Shown piece after piece: positions 44,885 through 56,577 of a DNA stretch of 64,000 nt. A program made the translations under genes and the position numbers. This DNA comes from Adiantum capillus-veneris (lineage: Eukaryota > Streptophyta > Polypodiopsida > Polypodiales > Pteridaceae), in contig CM043959.1 in NCBI GenBank assembly GCA_014529385.2, forward strand, positions 93,754,529-93,818,528, written 5' to 3'. Position 1 is the first letter of the stretch; each line of letters begins with the position of its first letter. Below the pieces are notes generated by a model. The model did not search any database and had not been told where the DNA came from. It worked only from the letters and a program-made list of their open reading frames with translations.

Positions 44885-47800
44885 TGCTTACTCTTGGGAA
44901 GCATTGTAAGCATTGACAAGGTTTAGGTTATCCTTTAATTGTATGCCTTGCATCCATCTAGCATCTTCAAAAGTATAATTCTTAAACTTAATAAGATATC
45001 GTCGGATAGTCTTACCGCCTCTTAGTACCTTGTCTTCATGTCGGAGAATGCACTCGGGTTGCAGCACTTCTTCTTGGTCCTCAATCTCCGGTAGGTCTTC
45101 AATAGTTGGTTCTTGAGGTGGCTCTCCTTTGTAAGGCTTTAGTAGGCTCACATGAAAAGCATTGTGTATGAGCCAATGGCTGGGCAACTTGAGTTGATAG
45201 GCCATCTCATTTATTGGCCTAAGAATCTGGAATGGACCATAGTACCTTTTTGCTAATTTAGCATAGAAACTTTGGTGTCCAGTAGGATTTTTGCCCGTCG
45301 TGTGCCTTAATTGAGCCTTGGGAAATTTGAGTAAGACCCAATCATTTTCTTTAAAGGCTTGGCTCTTCTGTGCTTATCAGCATCAGCCTTTTGCCTTTGC
45401 TGTGAGATAGAGATATAATCCTTAATATTTTGGAAAGATTCTTGTAAGTCTCGGCTATACTCATCTGTAGCAAAGATATTCCCGTGTACCTTAAGTAGCA
45501 GGGGACTTTTTGATCTTCCCTCAATTACCTCAAAAGGTGCTTTCCCCTTGGAAGTATGTATAGTGTGATTGTAGGCATACTCCACTAAGGGTAAGTACTT
45601 CTCCCATTGGGATCTTTGATCTACTTTCGTTACAGAGGCTTTTAGTAGATCGAGAATTGTTAGGTTAGCTATTTCACTTTGGCCATCTTTTTGTGGGTGA
45701 TAGGCCGAAGAGAAATTTAGCTTTGTTCCTAAATTCTCAAAGAGACCCTTCCAAAACTTATTTCTCATTCTAGGGTCTCTATCCGACACTATGGACATTG
45801 GCAACCCATGGTACTTGAAGATTTGTGAAATGAAGAGGGTTGCCATTTGATGGGCATTAGTAGTCTTTTTGACAGGTATAAATTGAGCTTGTTTACTGAA
45901 CCTGTCTACTATCATCCATATTCCTGTATTCCCATGGATAGACTTAGGCAATCCAAAGATAAAATCCTTGGGGATATGCTCTCCCATGGTGAGTTAGGGA
46001 TTGGCAAAGGTTGAAGAAATCTAGATTGCTTCCCTCTATCAAACTTTGTCCTTTGGCATACCACACATTTAGAAACATACTCTTGTTCGTTTTCTTTCAT
46101 GGTAGGCCAGTAGAAATATGTTTCAATCCCTTTTAGGGTAGACTAAATCCCTCTATGCCTCACATAAGGAGGAGAGTGAGATTCATACATTACTTTCTCA
46201 CGTAGTGAGTTAGTAACACATGGTCTATTGCCATAGAGAAGATAACCATATTGTAAGGTAAATGGTTCCTCTTTCTTCCCTAATGCAAGGTCTAAAATCA
46301 CATCTCTAAAATCGGGACCAATAGCATACTCATCTATCATAGAAGATAGATCCTTGTGAGTTGTAATGGAAACCGCATTCACTCTCGGCCGTCATGAGAG
46401 TGCATCGGCTACTTGACTATGCTTGCCAGCAATGTGAGCAATGTGAAAATGAAATAGCGAAAGGAAATTTTCCCACCTCATTTTTTTGTCGGAGAGCTTT
46501 GTCTGTGTCATGAAGTACTTAAGACTTTGGTGATCCGTTTGCAGAATGAAGGAGTCCCCAATAAATAGTGCTTCCATGAGTCTAATTTATGTAGAACTGC
46601 AAGGAGTTCCTTTTCATATATGCCTAGAGCTTGCTCAACAGGGTCGAGCCTTCGACTTTCATAGGCTATGGCGTGCCCTTCTTGGAGCAAAACAGCTCCA
46701 AGGCAATCACCACAAGCATCACATTGGACCTCAAATGGCTTTGAGAGATCTGGTAGTGTAAGCATAGGTTGAGAGATAAGCTTTTCTTTAAGTTTTTTGA
46801 AAGCATTGTTCTCCTTGGCAGACCATGTATACCTAACGTTTTTCTTTGTTAGGTCATGTAATGGTCCTACAATTTGTGAGAACTTTTTTATGAAGCGTCT
46901 ATAGTATGCACACATACCTATAAAGCTTCTTAGTTCATGAAGATTCCTTGGTTTTGGCCATCCTTTTATTACCTCTAATTTTGATGGCTCCATTTGGATG
47001 CCATCTTGAGAGATAATGTGACCCAAATATTGAATCTCTTGTAAGAAAAAATCGCTTTTCTTTTTATTAACATAAAGTTTATTCTCTCTAGAACTTGAAA
47101 TATTAATTACCTGGAGGTGTTGCTTGTGTTCGTCGAATGATTAGAGTAGATGATGATATCATCAAAGAACACTCTAGGAAAGGTTTGGTGAGGCCTAAAT
47201 AGCTTCTCCATCAAGCGGTTGAATGGGCTGGTGCATTGGTCAAGCCAAAAGGCAATGTATTCATAAAGACCAAACGTAGTGCGAAATGCGGTCTTTACAA
47301 TGTCTTGATCAACTATCCTTATTTGATGATAGCCACTTTTTAGGTCAATCCTACTGAAGGGGGTCGATCCTTGTAGCTTATAAAATAGGTCTTCTACCCG
47401 TGGAACGGGAAACCTATTCTTGATAATGATCCTATTTAATGCTCTATAGTCGACACACATACAATGTGCCGTCTTTCTTTTGCACTAATAGCACAGGTGA
47501 GCAAAATGGAGATGAGCTAGGCCTAACCATGCCCCTCTCAACTAACTCATGCACTTGCCGCATAATCTCCTCTTGTTGAGCTTGAGAAACTCTACAAGGA
47601 GGTTTATTAGGCGGTGAACTTCCCGGAAGAAGTTCAATTGCATGGTCATCGTTGCCTCGTCTAGGAGGTAGCTCACAAGGGATGTCATCAATAAAGACAT
47701 CTTGAAACCCTTGAGAAAATTGGATAACTCTAATTCCTTGTGAGTGTGTATATTTTCTTTTGCTAGAACATTAGGTTCATTTTGAGAATCTTTAACAAAA

Positions 47801-49795
47801 ATCATGTACACGAAAATAGAGCTCTTTATTGACTTATTGAAAGCTTGCGTCTGTACAATGGATATGGTGTTACCCATTTGCTTGGCATATATGTACATAT
47901 TCTTTTCCTTGAACCTAAAGTAGATTCTCCTTCAGGGAATTTAACATTGGCAGCCATGCGATCAAACCATGGTGCCCCTAGGATTACATCCTTGTGCTTG
48001 AGAGGAGAGATAAAGAAATCCTCTTTGCACATAGCTTTGGACGTGGAGCCTCAATTTCCCGATTAAGGGAGTGACTGAAGCTTCTTGCCCCTTGAAAGCA
48101 CCATCTGCAGGTAGGACATCTCCCATCTTGTAAGCTTGTATGCCTAGCTTGGTGGCCAACTCTGTGGATATGAAATTGTGAGTAGACACAGGGTCAAAGA
48201 GAATAAAAGCATCATGTTCTCTTACCTTTCTCGAAGCATGGCATAGAGGACATCCTTTGTGGTGAGTTTCCTCTTCTTGGATTTCGACCAAGGTAGCTCT
48301 AGGAGGCTCATGGCAGGTGTTCTTTTGGGGACAAGCGCGGTACGCATGCCCTTGCTTGCCGCACTTGAAACAACGGTTATCCTTGTGATAACGCTCAAGC
48401 TCTTCAAGAGAGAGTTTGTTTTTGCCTTTGTAAACTCCCTTCTCCTTAGCTTTGTTGGAATTGTCCTTAGGAGACTTTTGGACATTGTCCTTCCCCTTAG
48501 GCTCATTGGAACCCTTATTTTTCGTGGGCTTAGAATTTCTTTCAGCCCCTGTTTGAAATTGATTCGAGAAGCCACCATAGTATTGTGTATAACAACCGAT
48601 ATGGTGCCTGGCCTTTGAGAGTTGAAATACTCCACCATTTCTTCAGTTAAGCCCGCATAAAATTGTTTCTTTTACTCTCCAAAATCCAACTTTTTGAAGA
48701 CAGTGGCTTTGAGTTGTAGGTCCCAAAACTTGTCTACATATTTTTGAATGGATTCATAGGGAGAGAGCTTCAAGATTCACCATTTGATGATACTTTGTCT
48801 TTGGCATCGGTGGCCAAAAACTGCTTCATAATGGAAGCTCTTAAAGTTTTCCATGTTTGTGGAGCTCGACCGTTGGCCCGTAGGCTAGACCACGATTGTC
48901 TGGGAGACTTTTGAAAGTGCATAGCTACGTGGCGTAGCTTAGAGGACTCCGTGAAGCCCTCATCTCCAAACGCCGCATCAAACTGTTGGATAAAGGTCAA
49001 GACTTTGTCCGTAGCACCAAAGGTTCCATCGTAGGTAAGGAAAGAGATGCTCTTCCCTCCCTCTTTGAACTTCTTGAGCTTGGATGACCTCTTCCATGCG
49101 GCATAGGATTTCCTATGGTCTCTTCTTTTTATGGTTCAAAAGTTGCACCATCACTTTCTTCAAAAGATGAAGAATTTAAGGAAGATGGAGAAGAGGGTGA
49201 CCTCTTTCTCGCCTTTTTTTTGCCTTAATCTTCTTTGTCTGCACCATCCCTTTCATAAGAGGAAGAGTATGAAGAAGATGGAGAAGAGGGTGTCCTCTTT
49301 CTTGCCTTTTTCTTCTCTTGATTTTTGTCATCCCTCTTAGAATTATGGTGTGGAGAAGTGTGCGATGGTCTTCTCCATTTTGGAGGTGATGGAGAGCGTT
49401 TAGCCCGCCGTCTTCATGGAGCCATCTCTACCGAGGTGGCAAGAGACTCACTTCTTTCTTGTTCCTTTGGTGGGGGCTCTTGAGTTCTCCTTTGAGAAGG
49501 ATATGTGTCATCAAGAAGAAACTTTTTGAGCCCTTCGTATGGATCCTCTTCTTCCTCTTTTGGAAGTCTCACAAGGAGGCTTCCTAGGTGCTCTCTTGTC
49601 ATGGTTGGGATCTTGGAGAATCCCATGAGCACGAAGCTGCTGTTACACTTCACTTTGGAGGGATGGGTTGCCCATGGCTTGTTGAAGCCTAGAAACAAGA
49701 TAGTTAACAAGCATAGGGGCATCATTAGTAGCCTGCTCATTAGCAAAATCAAAGTTATCAACATTTATTTCACTCTCTTTACTATTGTCAGCCAT
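44885..49795 (-). pseudogene. Gypsy-3 gag-pol region (fossil)
   Basis: Parts in transcription order (right to left): gag near 49,790-48,600 (VNYLVSRLQQAMG-like start, VAMHFQKSPRQSW near 48,920); CCHC-like knuckle CGKQGHAYRAC near 48,360; protease FDPVSTHNFIS near 48,200; reverse transcriptase with CVDYRALN and [14 protein letters not shown], 47,460-47,310; RNase H with VQCDACGDCLGAVLLQEG near 46,720; integrase with CVVCQRTKFDRGKQ near 46,060, SDRDPRMRNKFWKG near 45,790 and HPQKDGQSE near 45,690; and a chromodomain-like YLIKFKNYTFEDARWM near 44,960. It closely follows gypsy-1 where both survive. Confidence 0.85.
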
Positions 49796-50873
49796 TCTAA
49801 AAACTTTTAGGTGTAAATATTTTAGGTGTACTTTGGCACTTCAAGCCCTAGTTGCTACTTCTCTTTACCCCTTTAGAAAAAGCACTCAAGCTACTATACT
49901 CCTGGCTCGAATACCATTAATTGCAAGGAATAGAAGAGAGGGTCATTCAACACCAAAACAGCATCTGCTCCTATCAAGCTTCTAATATCTCAATAGTGGT
50001 TAAGCCGTAGGCAAGCCCCATAGGACTCCACTATTAAGACCATAGCTCTCGACGGTGATGCCTGTTATCTGCACGAAGGTAGGCGCACTGCAAGGCTGAA
50101 AAATCTCTATTCTACTTACTCAAATGCAATTAATAGTACCAGCCATTTATAGCTAGCTTGAGGACCTCCCTTCTTGAGCAAGAAAAGAGAAACCTTGCAC
50201 TCTGATACCAATGTAACATTTAATGGCCTAGTAACTTGTTTGTAGCGAAAAATAGCATGAACATAGTGAGCATTTCATTAGAATAGATTCCTAATGAGAA
50301 TAACAAGAGTGCTTGGGTGGAGAGAGCAACAAAAAGTATAACAGCTAGTTAGATAGCATGAACAATACTTCGAAAGAGAGAGAAATTAAGCTATTGACAA
50401 CAATTGAGGACCGGATTTACATGGAGACGGTCCCCCCTCCAAAAGGCTTTGTATTATGGTTTCTCCCATCAAGAGAGACATTTTACAATACAATTCTTTG
50501 TGTTCCTTCAATACTCGCTAGTGCAATAAAGATGGAAGCTTCAAGCACTAAGAAAAACACTTATAAAATACAACATCAATTCCTTCATGGTCTCACACCC
50601 AAGACCTCACACACCTTCGAAGATGGTGAGAGCTAGCGGGGTATGAGAGTAGATTGAGAAGAAGAAGTAGTCGTCTTACGAGAAAGATGTACTCTCCTCA
50701 CATAATCACTCATATTAGCATAGCTTAGCTTAGTAATTAGCATGGTGGAGGAGATGAGCATGCATTGAAGCTTGTCTCTTGGTTGGATTTGCATCACAAA
50801 TCCAAGAGTTGTTGGTGTAGGCCTCCCTTCTCAAAAGCTTGGAGTAGGTGATAAGCTTTCCATTAAAGCTTGA

Positions 50874-50875
50874 GA

Positions 50876-50926
<51 letters not shown>
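50874..50926. repeat. (GA)n microsatellite in the 5' LTR of gypsy-3
   Basis: About 26 GA units, against about 5 at the same place in the 3' LTR, so it expanded after insertion or contracted in the partner. Confidence 0.9.
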
Positions 50927-50928
<2 letters not shown>

Positions 50929-51444
50929 TTCTTACTCCACACATGGACTAGTGTGAGTGTGTATGCAATAATGCCTTTGAAAAATTGGCCCCCCCTCTCT
51001 CTCTTGGTCGACCCCTCTTGCTATTTGCTCATGCTCGCACCCTATTGGCCCATGCCATGCTTAGCCAATGAAATTTAAGCAGCATAAGTGATATCCTTCT
51101 GACATGTGTCTCCCTTTCCCCTTTTGTTAGAGCTTTAGGTAATTACTTAATGCTACTAAACTCTCATTGGACCCCTTTGTCTCCTGGCCAATAGGAATCA
51201 GGCAAGCCATTGGGCTGTTGAATGCTCATTGGACCCCTTGGGAGACTGTCCAATAGTCTTCTAGAGCGCTTAATTCTTATTGGTTCTTTTTTTAAATGTT
51301 TTTAAATTAATTCAACTATATTTACTCTAGCCTAATTCTCATTGGTCCACCTCCATGGCCATCCAATAGGATTTGAGTACACCTTGTGGGCATCTAGGCT
51401 AGGAAGCTAACATGTGTCCCTCTTTCCCTTTGTGTAAAGGAGCT

Positions 51445-51449
<5 letters not shown>

Positions 51450-51537
<88 letters not shown>
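51450..51537. repeat. (TG)n microsatellite in the 5' LTR of gypsy-3
   Basis: About 44 TG units at the same LTR position as in the 3' copy. Confidence 0.95.
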
Positions 51538-51539
<2 letters not shown>

Positions 51540-52019
51540 CTCTCTCATCTCCTACTTCTAGGGCTCGCCCCCTCCTATGTAGGGATGTATGAAGACTTTT
51601 TGAGCACACACAAAGCATCCAATTTTCCTAGGCTTTTGACCTTTGGACACAACCTTTGAATTTTGGAACCTTAGCATTTTGGAAGTCTTAATGAGCTGAA
51701 CCTTAGGGTCTTTTAAGCCCATTGTTGCACCTTGCTCTTTTCCAGATGGCCCCCCCTTTGGATCCCTATTTTCCCTTCTTTGAATCCCTACTGTGGTCGG
51801 TCTGCCAGCTTAACCAATATTCTAACTTTTTCTCCCCTAGCACTTGCCCAATTTAAATGATCAATTTAACATGAGAAAATCATTTAGGAGAATTGGATAT
51901 TAGTTATTATGACAGTGATGATTAGTTGAGATTGTGTGCAACCATTGTTTATCAGGCGCATTACGCAATCGTCCGCAGCTACAGTTCTAGGTCATCACAT
52001 CTATAGAATCTGTAGCTCT

Positions 52020-52512
52020 GTTTCCAAAGGCTTGATGAAGAAGGTGGTCAATTGAACGCTAAGAAATGCAAATTTATACAGCCTCAAGATCATCTATTAG
52101 GTCATGTGGTGTCACAAAATGGGATAGAGGCTGATTTGGAGAAGGTGAAAGCTCTGGTGTTGATGGAGCCACCATCGAGTGCTCAAGTTTTGGCTTCATT
52201 TTTGCATAATCTAAAGTATTTGTCGTGTTTTTTTGGATGCTTAAACAATATGTGTATCCTTTTTAGAAGAGGGTTCAACAGGTGCATGGTTTCAAGTGGG
52301 ATGAAGAAGCACAGAGGGATGAATTCTATATTGCCATAAAGGCAGGTACTCTTGCCATTGGAGCAATGTTGCTGCAGAAGATAGGTAGGAGCTATAGGCC
52401 TATATATTTTCAAAGCAGGGTAATAAGTCTTGGGGAGGTGACCTACACTAAAGTGGAGCAATGGGTGATGGCTTTAATTTACACTTGTAGGAAGTTCAAA
52501 GTGCATCTAATC
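52020..52512 (+). mobile_element. Gypsy-4: reverse transcriptase/RNase H relic
   Basis: Plus-strand pieces LNAKKCKFIQPQDHLLGHVV and GIEADLEKVKAL are the end of a gypsy reverse transcriptase. FKWDEEAQRDEF, LAIGAMLLQKIG and RPIYFQSRVISLGEVTYTKVEQW are the start of RNase H. It is a different lineage from gypsy-1/3. Only this part is present; it has a few breaks, and ends where the relic of the 10-kb element family begins. Confidence 0.75.
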
Positions 52513-52695
52513 ATTAGAAAAAATATGAACCCTCTAAGGGCCTTTGGGGATTAAGGTTAATTAGAGACTAGCCAATAGGAAGAGGGTGGTGGACACACTC
52601 TATACCCTCAAAAAAATAGGGGGGAAAGGTAGCCTTACACCTCTTAATGGCCTCTTACCTAGTGAGTAGGTAAGGGAGGTGGCTAGGCCTCGTCA
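52513..52695 (+). repeat. Relic terminal region of the 10-kb element family
   Basis: Starts CATTAGAAAAAATATGAACC and continues GGGCCTTTGGGGATTAAGG, TTAATTAGAGACTAGCCAAT, AGAGGGTGGTGGACACACTC, then CTCTTACCTAGTGAG. This equals the reverse complement of 35,330-35,450 with scattered changes, and its first 30 bases match the left end at 25,455. Only the end of an element is present; it abuts gypsy-4. Confidence 0.8.
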
Positions 52696-52698
52696 TTA

Positions 52699-53094
52699 TT
52701 TGACACCCCTTCTGTCAGGTGGGATCAATGGTCCCTATTAATTGGGGGGTGGCAAGATTGGTTTTACATTGTTCGATGGCGGATTAATCCCCAAGTGATC
52801 CTCATGTGATCACAATCAAAGTGAACCCCAAGGAAACTCGGTGTGAACATCACGTGATCCCCGTGTGATTCCCAATTGGAATGTGATCACCTTGCTAACT
52901 CACCTATTCCAAAGTGATCACTGTGTGACCCCAACCATTCCAAAGTGATCTCCACGCGAACACCGTGTGATCCCCATTGTGTCACTTTTGCCATATTATT
53001 TTTACATTATCAACCCCATTTCAAGTGGCAGGCAATAGCTTAATGGACGATCCACATCATTGAGAGATTGTGGACCTGACAAGGGGGTGTCAAA
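52699..53094. mobile_element. MITE-like element with 22-bp inverted termini and TA duplication
   Basis: Termini TTTGACACCCC(T)TCTGTCAGGT and ACCTGACAAGGGGGTGTCAAA are inverted repeats, flanked on both sides by TA. It is 396 bp with no coding capacity. The interior carries about eight irregular copies of a GTGATCCCC/CAAAGTGATC motif. TA duplication suggests a Tc1/mariner-like or related mobiliser, but the termini are not the classic Stowaway sequence. Confidence 0.65.
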
Positions 53095-53096
53095 TA

Positions 53097-53522
53097 GTTC
53101 CAAGGTTGGCTAGGGGAAATGGATTTGTGGGGGTGGCGGGGGGGAGAAATGTCAAACTCCGAATCATCGGCCAAGTGTAGACAACCAAAGCTCCTACTAA
53201 AGAAGGTGCTAAACCACTAACAATGTGGTGTGACATGGAAACCTGCATCTTCATATAGTAACCAACAGGGAGAAGTGTCACATCTCAAAGACATGTAATC
53301 AAGAGGAACACTAAAGGCAAACGTGCCATCACCATCACGGGCATATGAAGCCACTACCCTAGCATATGTCAAAACCTCATCTACATCACGCATAGATCTC
53401 CGTTGTTGTCTCATACATCTAAAACAGCGGTGCCTAATGTGCCCTATGTGACCATAATGCAACCAATGCATATATCAACAATTACGAGACTGTTGTCTCT
53501 CATGAGTCATCCTTGTAGACTC
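53097..53522 (-). other. Unassigned DNA with a possible gag knuckle fragment
   Basis: On the minus strand near 53,470 the frame reads LHYGHIGHIRHRCFRC, which resembles a decayed CCHC knuckle of an LTR-element gag, followed by about 65 open codons without further motifs. Nothing else is recognised. Confidence 0.3.
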
Positions 53523-53948
53523 TAAACTATCAAGAGAGATTTGGTACAATACAATCTTTGTGTTCCTTGTGACCTAGGTGATGCAATGAAGATGGAAAGC
53601 TTCATGCATCACAAACATAACATAAACTTTTTAGAAAGCATTAACTATCCCAAGCCTCAGTCCCAAGGCCTCAAACACCTTCGAAGGTGGAGAGATCTAG
53701 CGGGGAATGAGGATAGGGAAGAGGAAGAAGAAACATTCCATAGGAGTATCATCACTCTTATTGCTAGGATACATAATAGCATAGTAAGGAAGATGGAGAA
53801 GATGGCAAGCTTACGCATTGAAGCATGGCTCTTGGTTGGATTTGCATTCCATAGCCAAGAGTGTTGGTGTAGGCTCTCACTTCTCACAACCTCGGAGAAA
53901 GTGGTGGAGTTCCTCTACTTTCACCAAGTGAGAATGAATCCACAAAAG

Positions 53949-53996
<48 letters not shown>

Positions 53997-54288
53997 CCCC
54001 CCAGCACCCCCCTTGCTTGCTTGGGGCGAGTTGTAGCTTTTACACATGTTTGAAGCTCATTGGACCTCTCTCCCCCCTAGCCAATCACAAGCAGTATGCA
54101 TTCAAGTACATGGGTAGCCTTTGGACAAGTGTCCTCCTTACCCCTTAGAAAGAAGGAGTTTGAAAATATCTCGATATTTGTTGGATGGAACTAGAAGCTC
54201 ATTGGACCCCTCTTTAGCCCAGCCAATAGCATTCAAGCACACCATGTGGTTAAGCTTAGGGAGAGTCTGACATGTGTCCCATGTGCCA
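53523..54288 (-). repeat. LTR fragment of the gypsy-1 family, left of the inserted non-autonomous element
   Basis: Matches 19,435-20,050 (for example GAGATTTGGTACAATACAAT, TAGCGGGGAATGAGGATAGG). It is interrupted at 54,288 and continues at 57,534. It contains a (TG)n tract at 53,951-53,994. Confidence 0.8.
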
Positions 54289-54987
54289 TGTTGACCGTTG
54301 GGTCAACAACACAACATAACTCAAGTTTCGTACCAAAGTCTTATCTTTTGCGAGTTATGAAATGCTGCGGATTATGGCTATAAACGTCATTTGTAATGAG
54401 TAGTTATTCTAGTTTCAGAAGCCGGGTGCAATGGCACTTCCAGATTGTAAATACAAAGCTATTTGACCCTTTCAACCCCATTTTTGGTTAAACCTAAGGT
54501 AGCCTTAGTATATAAGGTACCTAGGTCATTTTGTAAAAAGACTTTTATCATAATCAAAACTTAGCGCTGCCGTCTACTGTGTGTGAGAGAGAAAGAGAGT
54601 GAGCGTGAGCTTCATCCTCTCGCTACGCCCGGCTCGCTCAACACATTGGAGAGCCGACTGCACCATTGCTGTAGGCTCGAGGAGAGCTACGCGACAACGC
54701 CAAGCATTCCATGCGAGACGAAGCGCACACGCCGACGCATCTACGAGCTATTTGTGGCCCTAACTGTATCAAACGATGTCTGTTTTCTGCGTGCTAGTAG
54801 TCTATAGAATCATGGCGACATAAGCTACACATATGTACTCATAAATTTCAGTTTCAGACACTTTCAAAATTCGGCTCTGTCATCCTACGTGTGCCTATCG
54901 TGTCATATGTGTCCTCGATTGACATTATGTTGATCTAGGTAGTGTTTGCATGCACTTCATGGGTGTGTGAGTCGCTCCCGTCCAACA
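54289..54987 (+). repeat. 5' LTR of the non-autonomous element
   Basis: 699 bp. TATATAAGG near 54,509 is a likely TATA box, followed by a GAGAGA-rich transcribed part. Confidence 0.9.
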
Positions 54988-55006
54988 TTGGCGCCGTTGC
55001 CGGGGA
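54988..55006 (+). other. Primer binding site of the non-autonomous element
   Basis: TTGGCGCCGTTGCCGGGGA, the Athila-type primer site, immediately after the LTR. Confidence 0.9.
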
Positions 55007-56577
55007 TAATAGGGCTACATTACAAGGCCTGCATAGGCACAAATTTTAATTGTCCAAGCACAACACATACCCTTTGCGATACCCTTTCGTAAAGGATGAC
55101 TCCAAATAAGAAGGGGGGAGGCATTCTGAATGCAGACCTAATATTATGACTATTAGAGGGCAATGTTTTGTGAGATGCATTGAATTTTTGCGTTTTATTG
55201 TGATAATTTTTTGACGAAATTTAGAGTATATGCCCTCATAGTAGTGTTACAGAGGAGTATGGGGACAAAATCCATATATGAGCCCCTAGGGACATGTGTA
55301 TAGTGTACATAACATTTAGATTTCTATTTGAATGATTTTTCTTTTGTTAAGTTTTTTTAAGATTTTCTTTGTTTATTATTAAGAAAAAAATTTAAAAAAT
55401 CCATAATCCACATGAAGAAAAGACTGACGAGAGGCCTGAGCACTACAAAGAGAAGAAGGTACAGGAAAACGATGAAACTTCATGAAGTATGTCTCAGCAG
55501 CCACTACAACAGCCAAAGAACTTGTCACAAAGCAGTGTCAACATGCAACCTACGTCATACAAGTCAGAGTTGAGTAGCTAAGCCAAAAAATGAGTGAGGT
55601 GTTAGTCCCAAAGCTTCAAGTTATATTCTCTGTGGTCTAAGCGTCTTAGCTATTCTAGGTACTGCTCAAGCTGGAAGAGTTGAGCATATTTAAGTTGTGT
55701 CGCTCATGCTGGTATAGGTGAGCAAAAGAGTCAAAGTCTAAATACTTAAGTATGGTGAAGTGAAGGAGAAGGTCCAAAAGACAATCACGTATTGAGCACA
55801 GTGAGATACGAGTGGAGAAACTTCTACATCAACAACCCTTCTCGGAAAGGTGGAAGCTATTGAGACATCTTTTGATGTCACATGTGCTACATTTATTCCT
55901 CGAAACACCCATCATCTTCTTCTTTCACATTGCATGCTTTTGTTGACAAATTTCTCATATGCATATAGAGTGTCCCATAATTGGCACTTGCATCAGGTAC
56001 TCTTTCCGTGTTTCACCCAAGCACTCACCTTTCATGAACATGTACTTCACGTTCAACTGCTCAACTCCAATAAGAGCGTATACCAAGGGCATTTTTTTCC
56101 CACCGGGTTTTTTCCCTTTGGTCATCCAGGTTTTAGACCCTAATCTAATGACACCTATCACCATCCTCTTGTACATATTCCTTCTACATCAACAATAAGG
56201 AAATTCTACTCAAATCAATTGACAAATGAATTGGAGCACAAATGAATTGGAGCACCAATTTCAGATCATAGCATACTTCTCCTCAATGGCGAGTCGAAGA
56301 ATGGCCTACAATGACAAAGCCGCAGACAACACTAACAACATGATTGCACAAGAACAAAGAAGTCCCCAATGAAGAAGAGCAGACATAAAAGTAATCAGAG
56401 GATCTCAAAAGATGAATGGTTACGATGATAGACGTCCGCTCTAATGGATCATAGTTCTTGATGTGGTTTGACAAAGTTACAAGCAGTGCAACAGATGAAG
56501 CCAAAATGACAGCAAAGACCACATCGCCATCGACAATCAGGTCATGTCGGGGACGACATGAACACGGAAGGGGGGAA

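Larger units (their letters stand above)
42867..51914 (-). mobile_element. Gypsy-3: Ty3/gypsy element with long LTRs
   Basis: LTRs at 42,867-44,534 and 50,212-51,914 (about 1.7 kb, TGTCATAATA start on the minus strand) are flanked by perfect target duplication GTGAT. The polypurine tract AAGAGAGAGG lies inside the left (3') LTR, and the primer site TTGGTATCAGAG is at 50,200-50,211. LTRs are nearly identical outside microsatellite length differences. The family is that of gypsy-1. The coding part is badly broken, about eight or more breaks; a fossil. Whether its LTR family still moves cannot be judged. Confidence 0.95.
50212..51914 (-). repeat. 5' LTR of gypsy-3
   Basis: 1,703 bp. Followed by target duplication GTGAT at 51,915-51,919. 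It contains a (GA)n tract (50,874-50,926) that is only a short GAGAGAGAG in the partner LTR, plus the shared (TG)n tract. Confidence 0.95.
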
